From Variovorax sp. WS11 (GTDB taxonomy: Bacteria; Pseudomonadota; Gammaproteobacteria; Burkholderiales; Burkholderiaceae_C): a stretch of 64,000 nucleotides of DNA. The notes under the pieces were generated by a model. The model had not been told where the DNA came from. It saw nothing but the letters and a program-made list of their open reading frames with translations, and searched no databases. How positions within the stretch are numbered: the stretch's first letter is position 1; every line of letters starts with the position of its first letter. A program made the position numbers and the translations under genes. The stretch covers positions 3,224,001-3,288,000 of the forward strand of contig NZ_JAAGOW010000001.1 in the NCBI RefSeq assembly GCF_010499245.1, in the 5' to 3' direction. Below are positions 20,399 to 29,395 of this stretch, piece after piece.

Positions 20399-21685
20399 AT
20401 GCCGACTCTGATGCCAAGCTCCATGCCAAGCCTGATGCCGAAGATCGAATCGCAGCTCTCCGACTTGCCGGTCCCCGTGACCCTGCAGCTGCCCGACGGC
20501 CGGAAGGTCAGCCGGCCCGGATCGCGCATCACGCTGGCCTTCTCCGACTGGTCGGCGCTCGCCAAGCTCGGCGCGCGGCAGCTGGGCGCCATAGGCGAGG
20601 CCTACGTCGAGGGCAAGGTTCAGATCCAAGGCGCCATGCGCGATCTGGTCGACGTGACGGTAGGACTGCTCCCACGCAATCCGGCGGAAATCACCCACGG
20701 CTGGTGGAGCAGGCTGCAGCGACAGGCCCGCTCGCGCGGTTCGCATTCGCTGGGCAAGGACGCGGAGCAGATCGAGTTCCACTACGACGTGTCCGACGAC
20801 TTCTACGCGCTGTGGCTCGACCCGCGCCGCGTCTATTCATGCGCCTATTTCCGTGACGCCGCCATGACGCTGGCGCAGGCGCAAGAGGCCAAGCTCGACC
20901 ACATCTGCCGCAAGCTCATGCTGCAGCCCGGCGATCGCTTCCTGGACATCGGCTCGGGCTGGGGCGCGCTGCTGCTGTGGGCGGCCGAGCATTACGGCGT
21001 CGACGCGACCGGCATCACGCTGTCGAAGAACCAGCAAGCGTACGTGACGCGGCTGATCGAAGAGAAAGGCCTCTTGGGCCGGGTGCGCGTGGAGCTGCGC
21101 GACTACCGCCTGCTCGAGGAAGACAAACCCTTCGACAAAATCGCTTCCGTCGGCATGTTCGAGCACGTGGGCAGCGCGAACATGGGCACCTACTTCCGCA
21201 AGATCCACGCCCTGCTCAAGCCCGGCGGCCTGGCCTTGAACCACGGCATCACCTCGGGTCAGGTCGACTACGCGCAGCTGGGTGCCGGCCTGGGCGACTT
21301 CATCGAGAAGTACATCTTCCCCGGTGGCGAGCTGCTGCACGTCACCCGGATCCTGCGCGAGACCTCCGCCGCCGGCCTCGAGATGGTGGACACCGAGAAC
21401 CTGCGGCCGCACTACGCGCGCACGCTGTGGCATTGGTCCGATGCGCTCGAGGCCCGCTTCGACGAGGCGCGCGAGGTCCTCGTGCGCACCGGCGGCGCGG
21501 AGAAGGCCGAGCGCGTCCTGCGCGCCTATCGCCTGTACCTGGCGGGCTCGGCCATGAGCTTCGAGCAAGGCTGGATCGCGCTGCACCAGATGCTGTCCAC
21601 CAAGCCCGACGGCAAGGTGAAAGAACGGCCCCTGCGCGGCGCACAGTCGGTGTACCCTTTTGTTCGCGATTACATCTACAAGTAA
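20399..21685 (+). CDS. cfa: Cyclopropane-fatty-acyl-phospholipid synthase family protein
   Basis: 428 residues. Uses S-adenosylmethionine to add a methylene bridge to unsaturated acyl chains of membrane lipids. The SAM site FLDIGSGWGALLLWAAEHYG lies near residue 180; the motif MFEHVGSANMGTYF and the C-terminal segment with EQGWIALHQ fit the family. The first 15 residues contain four in-frame ATG codons spaced as Met-Pro repeats, so the exact start is open. Only 100 bp separate it from the divergent aminobenzoyl-CoA operon. Confidence 0.9.
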   Translation: MPTLMPSSMPSLMPKIESQLSDLPVPVTLQLPDGRKVSRPGSRITLAFSDWSALAKLGARQLGAIGEAYVEGKVQIQGAMRDLVDVTVGLLPRNPAEITHGWWSRLQRQARSRGSHSLGKDAEQIEFHYDVSDDFYALWLDPRRVYSCAYFRDAAMTLAQAQEAKLDHICRKLMLQPGDRFLDIGSGWGALLLWAAEHYGVDATGITLSKNQQAYVTRLIEEKGLLGRVRVELRDYRLLEEDKPFDKIASVGMFEHVGSANMGTYFRKIHALLKPGGLALNHGITSGQVDYAQLGAGLGDFIEKYIFPGGELLHVTRILRETSAAGLEMVDTENLRPHYARTLWHWSDALEARFDEAREVLVRTGGAEKAERVLRAYRLYLAGSAMSFEQGWIALHQMLSTKPDGKVKERPLRGAQSVYPFVRDYIYK

Positions 21686-21696
21686 GCGAGGCACCC

Positions 21697-22020
21697 ATGC
21701 TGTACCGATTCAAATCCCGCGCCAGTCCTCCCTTCGTGATGCTGGAGACGCACGCGCGGCAGTTGTTCGACATCATCGGCAAGGCGCCGGCGCCCAAGGG
21801 CGTCATCACGGGCGAGCAGATGCCGGCCGCCATCTCCGCGCTCGAGTCCGCCATTGCACGCGAGAGCCGCAACACCCACAACCACGACGACTACGCCGTC
21901 GAGGGCCATGACAACGAGGCCGAGAAGCAGCACGTCGGGCTGCACCAGCGTGCGGTGCCCTTGCTGCACATGCTCAAGGAGTCACTGGCTGACGGCAAGG
22001 ACGTCACCTGGGAGGTTTAG
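21697..22020 (+). CDS. DUF1840-family protein
   Basis: 107 residues starting MLYRFKSRASPPFVMLETH at ATG 21697. The N-terminal MLYxFKSxA and the HVGLHQRAVPLLHMLKES segment match DUF1840, a small family found mainly in Burkholderiales with no known function. It lies 11 bp after cfa with GCGAGG as ribosome binding site, so the two are probably cotranscribed. Confidence 0.85.
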   Translation: MLYRFKSRASPPFVMLETHARQLFDIIGKAPAPKGVITGEQMPAAISALESAIARESRNTHNHDDYAVEGHDNEAEKQHVGLHQRAVPLLHMLKESLADGKDVTWEV

Positions 22021-22036
22021 CTCGCCGCAAGGCGAG
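22021..22036. terminator. Stem-loop between convergent genes
   Basis: CTCGCC-GCAA-GGCGAG, a perfect 6-bp stem with a stable GNRA-type tetraloop, starts right after the DUF1840 stop and before the stop of the convergent TctC gene. There is no T-run, so it is either a weak terminator or an mRNA-end stabiliser. Confidence 0.45.
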
Positions 22037-22048
22037 CCAGCCTCGGGC

Positions 22049-23065
22049 TTAGTCCACCTTCGCGCCCGAGGCCTTCACCACCTTCGCCCACTTGGTGTGT
22101 TCGCTGTCGATCAGCTTGGCGAACGCGGCTGGCGTGTTGCCGCTCGGGATCGCGCCCTGGGCCTGCAACTTCTCCTTGATGGCGGGCGTGCCCAGCGACT
22201 TGGCCACTTCCTGCTGGATGCGGTTGACGATCTCGGGCGGGGTGCCGGCCGGGGCCAGCAGGCCGAACCACGAGCTCGCCTCGTAGCCCTTGAGCGAGGG
22301 GCCACCGGCCTCCTCGACCGTCGGTACGTCGGGCAGGGCGGGCGAGCGCTGCGAGCTGGTCACGGCCAGGGCCTTGAGCTTGCCGCCCTTGATCTGCTGC
22401 ATCGACGAAGGCAGGTTGTCGAACATCACGTCTGAATTGCCACCCACCAGGTCGAGCAGCGCCGGGCCCGAGCCGCGGTAGGGGATGTGCGTCATGAAGC
22501 TGCCCGTCATCGTCTTGAAGAGCTCGCCGGCCAGGTGGATCGAGGTGCCGCTGCCGCTCGAGGCCATGTTGAGCTTGCCCGGGTTGGCCTTGGCGTACTT
22601 GATGAAGTCCGCCACGTTGTTGATGTTGAGCGCCTTCGCCTTGTCGGCGTTCATCTCCATCACGTTCGGCACCGCGGCCACCAGCGTGATCGGCGCGAAG
22701 TCCTTGATCGGATCGTAGGGCAGCTTGGGGTAAAGCGCGCGGTTGATGCCGTGCGTGCCCACGGTGCCCATCAGCAGCGTGTAGCCGTCGTTGGGTGCCT
22801 TGGCGACGATCTCGGCGCCCACGTTGCCGCCGGCGCCCGCGCGGTTGTCGACGATGAACTGCTGGCCGAAGGCCTTCGAGAGCTCCGGCGCCACGGCGCG
22901 CGCCAGGATGTCGGTGGTGCCGCCCGCCGCGAAGGGTACGACGATGCGCACCGGCTTGTTCGGCCAGGCGCCCTGCGCGCCGGCGGTGCCCGCGGCCAGC
23001 AGCAGCGTGGCGGTGGCAGCCGCGGCGAGTGCGCCGCGGCGGGAAACGGAAGAGGAATGTCTCAT
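22049..23065 (-). CDS. TctC/Bug-family periplasmic binding protein
   Basis: 338 residues with a Tat-like or Sec signal ([20 protein letters not shown], cleavage after AGAQG). The mature part opens [23 protein letters not shown], the hallmark of the tripartite tricarboxylate receptor family, and has [14 protein letters not shown]. These proteins bind carboxylates or aromatic acids in the periplasm. No membrane partners TctA/TctB are nearby, as is usual for the expanded Bug family in Burkholderiales. ATG 23065 follows AGGATC. The divergent-looking neighbour is a LysR gene on the same strand. Confidence 0.92.
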   Translation of the reverse strand: MRHSSSVSRRGALAAAATATLLLAAGTAGAQGAWPNKPVRIVVPFAAGGTTDILARAVAPELSKAFGQQFIVDNRAGAGGNVGAEIVAKAPNDGYTLLMGTVGTHGINRALYPKLPYDPIKDFAPITLVAAVPNVMEMNADKAKALNINNVADFIKYAKANPGKLNMASSGSGTSIHLAGELFKTMTGSFMTHIPYRGSGPALLDLVGGNSDVMFDNLPSSMQQIKGGKLKALAVTSSQRSPALPDVPTVEEAGGPSLKGYEASSWFGLLAPAGTPPEIVNRIQQEVAKSLGTPAIKEKLQAQGAIPSGNTPAAFAKLIDSEHTKWAKVVKASGAKVD

Positions 23066-23141
23066 GTTGTGATCCTGTGAATGCATGGCGCCGTGTTGTA
23101 CATGCCGCGGATGACATCCGCCGCAGGGAATAACCCCGTGT

Positions 23142-24080
23142 TCATGCAGGCGCGACGCAGGCGCCCTGCATGCGTTCGGCGAAGCCCTGCTCGCGAAAGC
23201 GTTCCACCACGAAGTCGACGAACGCGCGCGTCTTCGCCGGCAGCAGCTTGCGGCTCGGATAGTAGATGGAGATCGGCCCCGCATCGGCCCACCAGCCCGG
23301 CAGCACGCGCCGCAGCGCACCGTTCTGCAACCAGGACAGCGCGAAGGGCATGGGCAGCAGGGCGATGCCCAGGCCCATCGTGGCGGCGCGGCACATCGCC
23401 TCGGGGTCGTCGAAGACCAGGCGCGGCTTCGCCTCCACGGCCACCTCCTCGCCGGACTCGTTGCGCAGGCTCCACGCACCCACGCGCCCGGTGGCGGAGG
23501 AGCGCCGCAGGATGCCGTCGAAGCCCGCCAGGTCCACCGGATGCCCGGGCAGCGGCCGCCCGGCCAGGTACTGCGGCGCGGCCACCGCCACCACCCGGAT
23601 GCGTCCCAGCTCGCGCGCCACCACGCCGGGCGTGAGTGGAATGCCGCCGCCGATCGCGGCATCGAAGCCTTGGCCGATCAGGTCCACCGGGCGGTTGTCG
23701 AAATGCCAGTCCGGCAGAACCGCCGGATAGCGCGCCAGGAACTCGCCCAGAAGCGGCACCAGGTACTCGCGCCCGAAGGCTTGGCCCATGCTCACCTTGA
23801 GCGTGCCGGCCGGCTGGCCGTCGGTCCCGGCCGCCCCTGCCATGGCATCGGCCAGCGTGCCGAGTGCGCCGGAGATCTGCCCCAGCAGCCGTTCCCCGCC
23901 CTCGGTCAGCGCCAGCTTGCGGGTGCTGCGCTGGAACAGGCGCAGGCCCAGGCTCTTTTCTAGGCGCGCGACGTTCTTGCTCACGGCCGCCGGTGTCAGG
24001 CCCAACTGCCGCGCGGCGGCGGAGAAGCTGCCGGTCTCGGCGCTGCGGACGAAGGACTCGAGATGGCTCAGGGGCTGCAT
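23142..24080 (-). CDS. LysR-family transcriptional regulator
   Basis: 312 residues: winged helix-turn-helix at residues ~5-65 ([21 protein letters not shown]), then a periplasmic-binding-like effector domain. ATG 24080 ([10 protein letters not shown]) gives the standard length; the longer open frame upstream is not used. It is transcribed divergently from the SDR gene, with a LysR-type palindrome between them, so it probably controls that gene and itself. Confidence 0.92.
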   Translation of the reverse strand: MQPLSHLESFVRSAETGSFSAAARQLGLTPAAVSKNVARLEKSLGLRLFQRSTRKLALTEGGERLLGQISGALGTLADAMAGAAGTDGQPAGTLKVSMGQAFGREYLVPLLGEFLARYPAVLPDWHFDNRPVDLIGQGFDAAIGGGIPLTPGVVARELGRIRVVAVAAPQYLAGRPLPGHPVDLAGFDGILRRSSATGRVGAWSLRNESGEEVAVEAKPRLVFDDPEAMCRAATMGLGIALLPMPFALSWLQNGALRRVLPGWWADAGPISIYYPSRKLLPAKTRAFVDFVVERFREQGFAERMQGACVAPA

Positions 24081-24088
24081 GGGCGGAT

Positions 24089-24107
24089 TTTCAACCCAAA
24101 GTTGAAA
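24089..24107. promoter_or_regulatory. LysR-type operator
   Basis: Inverted repeat TTTCAAC-N5-GTTGAAA, a perfect 7-bp-arm palindrome with the T-N11-A pattern, nine bases upstream of the LysR start and 83 bp from the SDR start. Confidence 0.65.
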
Positions 24108-24189
24108 TTGATAGGGCTTGTCGGCGGCTACCGAAGGCGCAACCGAATCGCGACACTGAAGGCATCGCAACACACTTCCGGAGCCAACC

Positions 24190-24951
24190 ATGACCCAAGC
24201 CACTTCTCCCAAGCCCATCCTCGGCGGCAAGGCCGCCTTCGTCACCGGCGGTTCGCGCGGCATCGGCGCTGCCATCGTGCGGCGCCTCGCCCAGGACGGC
24301 GCCGCCGTCGCCTTCAGCTACGCCAGCAACGATGCCGCGGCCAAGGACCTGGCCGCAAGCATCGAAGCCGCAGGCGGGCGCGCGCTCGCGCTGCGCGTCG
24401 ACAGCGCCGATGCGAATGCACTGCGCGCGGCTGTCGACCAGGCTGCGCAGGCATTCGGCCGGCTCGACATCCTGGTCAACAACGCAGGCGTTCTCAAGCT
24501 CGGTGCCGCCGACGAGATTTCGCTGGAAGACTTCGACCTCACGCTGAACGTCAACGTGCGCGCCGTCTTCGTCGCCATCCAGGCGGCGCTGCGCCACCTG
24601 GGCGAGGGCGGCCGCATCATCAACATCGGCAGCACCAACGCCGAGCGCATGCCCTTTGCAGGCGGCGGTGTCTATGCCATGAGCAAGTCCGCACTCACCG
24701 GCCTCGTGCAAGGCTTCGCGCGCGACCTCGGACCGCGCGGTATCACGATCAACAACGTGCAGCCCGGCCCCGTCGACACCGACATGAACCCGGCCGACGG
24801 CCCGATGGCTTCCACCATGCACGGGTTCATGGCCATTCCGAGACACGGCCGCGGCGCAGAGATCGCGGGCATGGTGGCGTACCTCGCGGGGCCGGAGGCC
24901 GGATTCGTCACCGGTGCCAGTCTCAACATCGACGGCGGCTTCGCGGCCTAG
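24190..24951 (+). CDS. SDR-family NAD(P)-dependent oxidoreductase
   Basis: 253 residues, classical short-chain dehydrogenase. Cofactor motif TGGSRGIG (residues ~19-26), NNAG, catalytic Ser in NIGSTN and YAMSK; the PGPVDTDMNP loop follows. The substrate is unknown. It is divergent from the LysR gene and likely under its control. GGAG precedes ATG 24190. Confidence 0.92.
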   Translation: MTQATSPKPILGGKAAFVTGGSRGIGAAIVRRLAQDGAAVAFSYASNDAAAKDLAASIEAAGGRALALRVDSADANALRAAVDQAAQAFGRLDILVNNAGVLKLGAADEISLEDFDLTLNVNVRAVFVAIQAALRHLGEGGRIINIGSTNAERMPFAGGGVYAMSKSALTGLVQGFARDLGPRGITINNVQPGPVDTDMNPADGPMASTMHGFMAIPRHGRGAEIAGMVAYLAGPEAGFVTGASLNIDGGFAA

Positions 24952-25141
24952 CAGCGGACTTCCATCCTCTGGGCCTGCGCATCGACAGCGGCGCTGTCAT
25001 GGCTGCTGCCGAGCAGGCCTCTTGCATCGGCGGCCGACCGGCTGTCCGCCGGGTTCGCACGGCGTCCGGCGACCGCAGCTCCCAAAAGTTGAGGATGTGC
25101 TGCCTTCTTTGCGGTGCTAGCTTGCCGCCAGGAGGGTCTTC

Positions 25142-25627
25142 ATGAAAGCACTTCTCTGGCGCGCCATGCTGGATTCCGACTTCAACAGTCGGTACTGGCG
25201 CTGCATCACCGAAAAGTACAGCAACCGCGACTTTGCGCTGAAGATCTTCCTCGCCTTGTCCGCCTCCGGGGCGGTTGCGGGTTGGAGCGTGTGGAGCAAC
25301 TACCCGGAGATCTGGAAGGTGCTGTCAGGCGCTGCTGCCGTCGCTTCCATCGCATCGCCGCTTCTCGCCTTCAGCAAGAAGGCGGAGGTGGCTGCGGCTC
25401 ATGCAGGGCTTTGGGCCAATCTGCGCGTTCGGTGCGCCGACCTGTGGGCGGTCTTCCAGTCCAAGGGCGAGACCGAGTCGCTGCAGCGAGAACATGCGCG
25501 GCTGAGGAAGATCTTTGCAGACCTCGAGGAGAAAGAGCCGCGACTCAAGATCGCGCAGGACAGGGGGCTCGCCCGGGAGTGTCAGCAGGAAGTCCTGCGC
25601 GCCAAGCGCCTCGCTAAGGAAGGATGA
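25142..25627 (+). CDS. Two-TM membrane protein of unknown function
   Basis: 161 residues. After ~30 polar residues there are two hydrophobic helices close together (about 32-51 and 58-77). A long charged helical C-terminus follows (SLQREHARLRKIFADLEEKE), likely coiled coil. This layout resembles SLATT-type two-helix membrane proteins, some of which act as effectors next to nucleotide-signalling genes, but no such partner gene is visible, so this is only an architectural likeness. Strong AGGAGG ribosome binding site; the next small gene follows 3 bp after the stop. Confidence 0.75.
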   Translation: MKALLWRAMLDSDFNSRYWRCITEKYSNRDFALKIFLALSASGAVAGWSVWSNYPEIWKVLSGAAAVASIASPLLAFSKKAEVAAAHAGLWANLRVRCADLWAVFQSKGETESLQREHARLRKIFADLEEKEPRLKIAQDRGLARECQQEVLRAKRLAKEG

Positions 25628-25630
25628 ACC

Positions 25631-25822
25631 ATGGTGATTCGTCAACAACCTACCGATCCCGACCAGGACGACTCGCTTTTCGAAGATCTCGACAGGAAGT
25701 CCGTGCCGGTCTGGCGCAAGGAGATCATCGAAGCCGACGATACCTTCATGCAGGCTCCGGACGACTGGCCGCCGCCTCCGGAGGGCGATCGCGATTCGGA
25801 CTCGGAAAAGCGCGGTCGCTGA
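25631..25822 (+). CDS. Small acidic hypothetical protein
   Basis: 63 residues, rich in Asp, Glu and Pro (QQPTDPDQDDSLFEDLD, DDWPPPPEGDRDSDSE), no membrane segment. It follows the two-TM gene by 3 bp with AAGGAAGG as ribosome binding site, so the two are almost certainly one transcript and may work together. Not recognised. Confidence 0.65.
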   Translation: MVIRQQPTDPDQDDSLFEDLDRKSVPVWRKEIIEADDTFMQAPDDWPPPPEGDRDSDSEKRGR

Positions 25823-25911
25823 GGTCGGCGCACGCTCCTGGTCCGTCCGTCCGCGACACCGAGGCGACGCGCTCGTCAAGCGTCGGCTCAGCTCGGGGCC
25901 GGCCGTGTCGC

Positions 25912-26916
25912 TCATCGGCAAAGCGCACGGGCGGCGTCGACGATCCGGTCGGCGCTTACCCGCGACTGGGCCTCCAGCACCGGCGCATAGCCCACCGGAA
26001 TGCGCGGCGCGCCGAGGCGGGCGATGCGGCAGCCGGTGGCCTCGGCCGCGGTAGCCGCGATCTCGGCGCCGAAGCCGGCGGCCTGCACCGCCTCGTGCAC
26101 CACCAACAGGCGTCGCGTGCGTGCGCAGGAGTCCAGCACCGTGTCGCGATCCCAGGGCCACAGGGTGCGCAGGTCGATCAGATCGACCGCGATGCCTTCG
26201 GCCGCGAGCGCGTCGCAGGCGGCCCTGCAGGCCTGCAGCTGGCGGCTCCAGCTGACCATCGTCAGAGCATCGCCCCGACGCAAGCGCGCGGCCTTGCCGA
26301 GCGGAACGGCGAGCGACTCGTCCACCGCGCCGCGCAACGCCCACAGATTCTTGTGCTCGATGTAGACCACCGGATCTCCGCACTGCAGCGCCGAGCGCAG
26401 CAACGAATGGTTGTCCTGCGGCGTCGAGGGACAGACCACCACCACGCCCGGCAGGTGCGCGAACCAGGCTTCCAGCGACTGCGAATGCTGCGCCGCAGAC
26501 GCATCCCAGATGCCGCCCGGCATGCGCGCCACCAGCGGCACCCGGCCCTGGCCGCCGAACATGAAGCGGTTCTTTGCGGCCTGGTTCACCAGCTCGTCCA
26601 TGCCGCACAGCGCGAAGTCCACCACGCGCATCTCGACCACCGGGCGAAGGCCTGCCAGCGCCATGCCCACGCCGGCGCCCATGATCGCGGCCTCCGAGAT
26701 CGGCGTGTCGATCACGCGCTCCGCGCCGAAGCGCTGCTGCAGGCCCTTGTACTGGCCGAAGATGCCGCCGCGGCCCACGTCCTCGCCGAGCACCACCACG
26801 CGGGAGTCGGCCTCCATCTCGCGCTGCAAGGCCAGCGCGGCGGCTTCGGCGTAGCTGAGCTCCTTCACCGTGCCTACGGCCGCGCGGCCGGGTGCCATGT
26901 CGCTGCTCATATCCAT
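25912..26916 (-). CDS. TPP-dependent dehydrogenase E1 beta subunit (acetoin/2-oxoacid type)
   Basis: 334 residues (332 if ATG 26910 is used, which would overlap the alpha stop as ATGA). Transketolase-like pyrimidine-binding domain with VVLGEDVGRGGIFGQYKGL and DTPISEAAIMGAGVGMALAG, then a C-terminal domain with PWDRDTVLDS. It pairs with an E1 alpha to decarboxylate a 2-oxoacid or cleave acetoin. The alpha gene directly upstream is broken by a stop codon, and no E2 or E3 gene follows, so activity in this strain is questionable. Confidence 0.88.
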   Translation of the reverse strand: MDMSSDMAPGRAAVGTVKELSYAEAAALALQREMEADSRVVVLGEDVGRGGIFGQYKGLQQRFGAERVIDTPISEAAIMGAGVGMALAGLRPVVEMRVVDFALCGMDELVNQAAKNRFMFGGQGRVPLVARMPGGIWDASAAQHSQSLEAWFAHLPGVVVVCPSTPQDNHSLLRSALQCGDPVVYIEHKNLWALRGAVDESLAVPLGKAARLRRGDALTMVSWSRQLQACRAACDALAAEGIAVDLIDLRTLWPWDRDTVLDSCARTRRLLVVHEAVQAAGFGAEIAATAAEATGCRIARLGAPRIPVGYAPVLEAQSRVSADRIVDAARALCR

Positions 26917-27926
26917 TGGCCGGCTCCGGTGCTCTGCACGTCGGTGAAGGCGGCCGCGGCCTCGGGCCAGGGCGCAGCCTCGGCCGCGGCGAGGGCCGCC
27001 TCGACTTCCGCCAGCGCCTCGCGCTCGATCGCATCGAGCAGGGCGGGCTCCGCGCCCTCGGCCAGCAGGCGCGCACGTGCGCGCGCGAGCGGATCGGTTT
27101 CGAGCGCGGCGGCCAGCTCGGCCGGATCGCGGTAGACCGCCGGGTCGACCGACACATGGCCCTTCACGCGGTAGGTCAGCGCATGCAGCAGCCGCGGCCC
27201 GTGGCCGGCGCGCACCTCGGCCACCAGCGTGCCCGCGGCGGCCTGCACCGCGAAGACATCGTTGCCGTCCACCCGAGTCGCGGGGATGTCCAGCGCCTCG
27301 GCGCGGGCCGAGGCGCCGTCGCCGGCCGTCATCGGCCCGCTGGCGGTGGTCGCGCTCCACTGGTTGTCCTCGCAGACGAAGAGCACCGGCAGGCCATAGA
27401 CGCGCGCCCAGTTCAGCGATTCCAGAAAGGGACCGCGATTGATCGCACCGTCGCCGAAGAAGCACACGGTGATCGCGTCCTCCCCCTGGAGCTTCTGCGC
27501 ATGCGCCGCCCCCACCGCGATGGGCAGCCCGGCCGCGACCACGCCGTTGGCGCCCAGCATGCCGACCGAGAAGTCGGCGATGTGCATGGAGCCGCCCTTG
27601 CCGCCATTGAAGCCGCTGGCCTTGCCGAAGAGCTCGCACATCATGCGCGTCAGGTCGGCGCCCTTGGCCAGCGTGTGGCCGTGGCCGCGGTGCGTGGAAG
27701 TCAGCTAGTCGGTCTTCGCCAGGTGGGTGCAGACGCCCGCGGCGACGGCCTCCTGGCCGGTGGACAGGTGCAGCGAGCCGCGCACCCGGGCAGCGCCCGC
27801 CGCCTCCTGCCCGTAGGCGCTGACGCCGCCCTGGCTGGCCGCCTCGGCGGCGTTCTCGAAGGCGCGGATGCGCCGCATCGTTCGGTAGAGCGCCAGGCGC
27901 TCGGGCTCGGAAATCTGGGGGTTCAT
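26907..27926 (-). pseudogene. TPP-dependent dehydrogenase E1 alpha subunit, interrupted by an amber codon
   Basis: A 339-codon reading frame from ATG 27926 to the TGA at 26907, cut by one TAG at 27707-27705 after codon 73. The frame continues without shift: HLAKTD-stop-LTSTHRGHGHTLAKGAD. Relatives have a tyrosine at this position, so TAC to TAG is the simplest cause. The downstream part keeps the TPP motif (FGDGAINRG with VCEDN) and could restart at ATG 27644, but would lack the first third including the HRGHGH loop. The N-terminal part LALYRTMRRIRAFE is normal for the family. Confidence 0.88.
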
Positions 27927-28022
27927 CTCGACTCCAGCGCAGGGCAGGGCTGCGCCTGGCGGGCCATCGTATCGATCGCGACCAACAGGGCTGAGCGGGC
28001 TAACCCGGGCGCGCTGTGGGCC

Positions 28023-29249
28023 TCAGTCGCCCTTGCCGTCCTGTTCCCAGCTGTGCAGCCGCCGGTAGAGCGTGCCGCGCGACACCCGCAGCTGGCGCGC
28101 TGCGTGCGAGATGTTGCCGCCGTGCGCGGCCAGCGTGTCCTCGATCAGCTTGCGGCTGTGGCTGCGCAGGGTGCCGTCGCCGCCGGGGGCGGCTTCGGGG
28201 GCAGCGGACGGCTGGGTGGTCTCGATGGCGGGCGGGCTCGCGTCCGCGATCCCCGCCATGCCGATCGCGTGCCTGAAGTCCACCCCGTCGTACGCCTGCA
28301 GCCGCGCCTGCAGCCACACGCCCAGCCCGCTCGCCAGCCGCACCGGCTGCGCCGCTTCGCGCCGGCCCAGGCGCAGCAGCGTGGCGAGGTCGAGCCCGAA
28401 CAGGCGCTCCACGTCGCGCGGTCCCGATGGGGGCAGCCGTCCGACGAGCCGCGCCGCAGCCGTGTTGAGCCAGGCCACGCTCCCGTCCGGCGCCACGCCG
28501 GCCAGCGCCTCCAGCGGCGTGCCCAGCAGCGCCGGGCTGGCCTGGAAGCGCAGCACCAGCCGGTCGGCCGATTGCGCCAGCAGCAGCCGGTTCTCGATGG
28601 TGGTGGCGTAGAGCGCGACCATCGAGGCCGCATCGAAGCCGAAGGGCCGCGACTCCACCGTGACGTCGAGCACCGCGGCCAGCCGGCCATGCACGTCGCG
28701 AATGGGCGCCGCCGCGCATTGCATCTCGCGCAGGTAGTCGAAGTAGTGCTCGGCACCGTCGACCGTGCAGGCCAGGCCGGTGCACGTGACGATGCCCGGC
28801 GCCGTGGTGCCGACCACGCTCTCGGCGATGTTGACGCCCAGGCGCGCGGTCTTGTGCAGGATCGGCTGCTGCGCCGCCGACGGGTTGTGCGTGACGTGCA
28901 CGATCACGCCCTGCGCATCGGTCAGCAGCACGCGCGAGCCGGTGCCGGCGAGCGAGCTCTCCATGCTCGCCAGCTCGGCGCGCGCCGCGTCGAGCAGCTC
29001 GCGGTTGCGGTTCAGCGTGGCATGCAGGCGGCTGGGCGTGACGGCGTCGAAAGCGACGAGGCGCCGCCGGTCGGTGTGGGCGCGGGTGCAGCGCATCCAC
29101 GACTGGATCACCGCCTCGCCGACCAGCCCCGAGGGGCGCACCCCTTCCTCGAAGAACTGCTGACGCGCCAGCGCCACGCGCTCGGCGCGCGTGCTCGAGA
29201 ACAGCTGTCGCGGAGCGCCTGGGGCGCTGCGGCTCGGGGACTGGGGCAT
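28023..29249 (-). CDS. AcoR-like GAF/Fis-HTH regulator without AAA+ domain
   Basis: 408 residues. A GAF-type sensor (ILHKTARLGVNIAESVVGTTAPG) is followed by a PAS-like part and a C-terminal Fis helix-turn-helix (EDTLAAHGGNISHAARQLRVS). The central AAA+ sigma-54-interaction domain of AcoR-type activators (GAFTGA loop, Walker motifs) is absent, so it cannot activate sigma-54 promoters. ATG 29249 sits behind GGAGGAGAAGG; a longer start at 29288 has no such site. It is divergent from the PQQ-dehydrogenase gene and close to the E1 genes, its likely targets. Confidence 0.85.
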   Translation of the reverse strand: MPQSPSRSAPGAPRQLFSSTRAERVALARQQFFEEGVRPSGLVGEAVIQSWMRCTRAHTDRRRLVAFDAVTPSRLHATLNRNRELLDAARAELASMESSLAGTGSRVLLTDAQGVIVHVTHNPSAAQQPILHKTARLGVNIAESVVGTTAPGIVTCTGLACTVDGAEHYFDYLREMQCAAAPIRDVHGRLAAVLDVTVESRPFGFDAASMVALYATTIENRLLLAQSADRLVLRFQASPALLGTPLEALAGVAPDGSVAWLNTAAARLVGRLPPSGPRDVERLFGLDLATLLRLGRREAAQPVRLASGLGVWLQARLQAYDGVDFRHAIGMAGIADASPPAIETTQPSAAPEAAPGGDGTLRSHSRKLIEDTLAAHGGNISHAARQLRVSRGTLYRRLHSWEQDGKGD

Positions 29250-29294
29250 GGCCTTCTCCTCCTCGTGTGGGCGCCTCGGGAAGCGCATCGAATT

Positions 29295-29311
29295 TGTTCC
29301 GCAATGGAACA
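29295..29311. promoter_or_regulatory. Palindromic operator between regulator and PQQ dehydrogenase
   Basis: Perfect inverted repeat TGTTCC-N5-GGAACA, 46 bp upstream of the regulator start and 84 bp upstream of the dehydrogenase start. Spacing and symmetry fit binding of a Fis-type helix-turn-helix dimer. Confidence 0.6.
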
Positions 29312-29395
29312 GTCGCGCGCTAGGGAAATCCCGAGGGTGAACAAAGTGCCTGCGCGAACGATCCTTCGCTTGATAACGACACCGGAGACGACACG

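Noticed and set aside
29333..29350. GG-N10-GC resembling a sigma-54 promoter before the PQQ dehydrogenase
   Set aside because: Only the minimal GG/GC match; flanking bases differ from the consensus and the local regulator lacks a sigma-54 domain.
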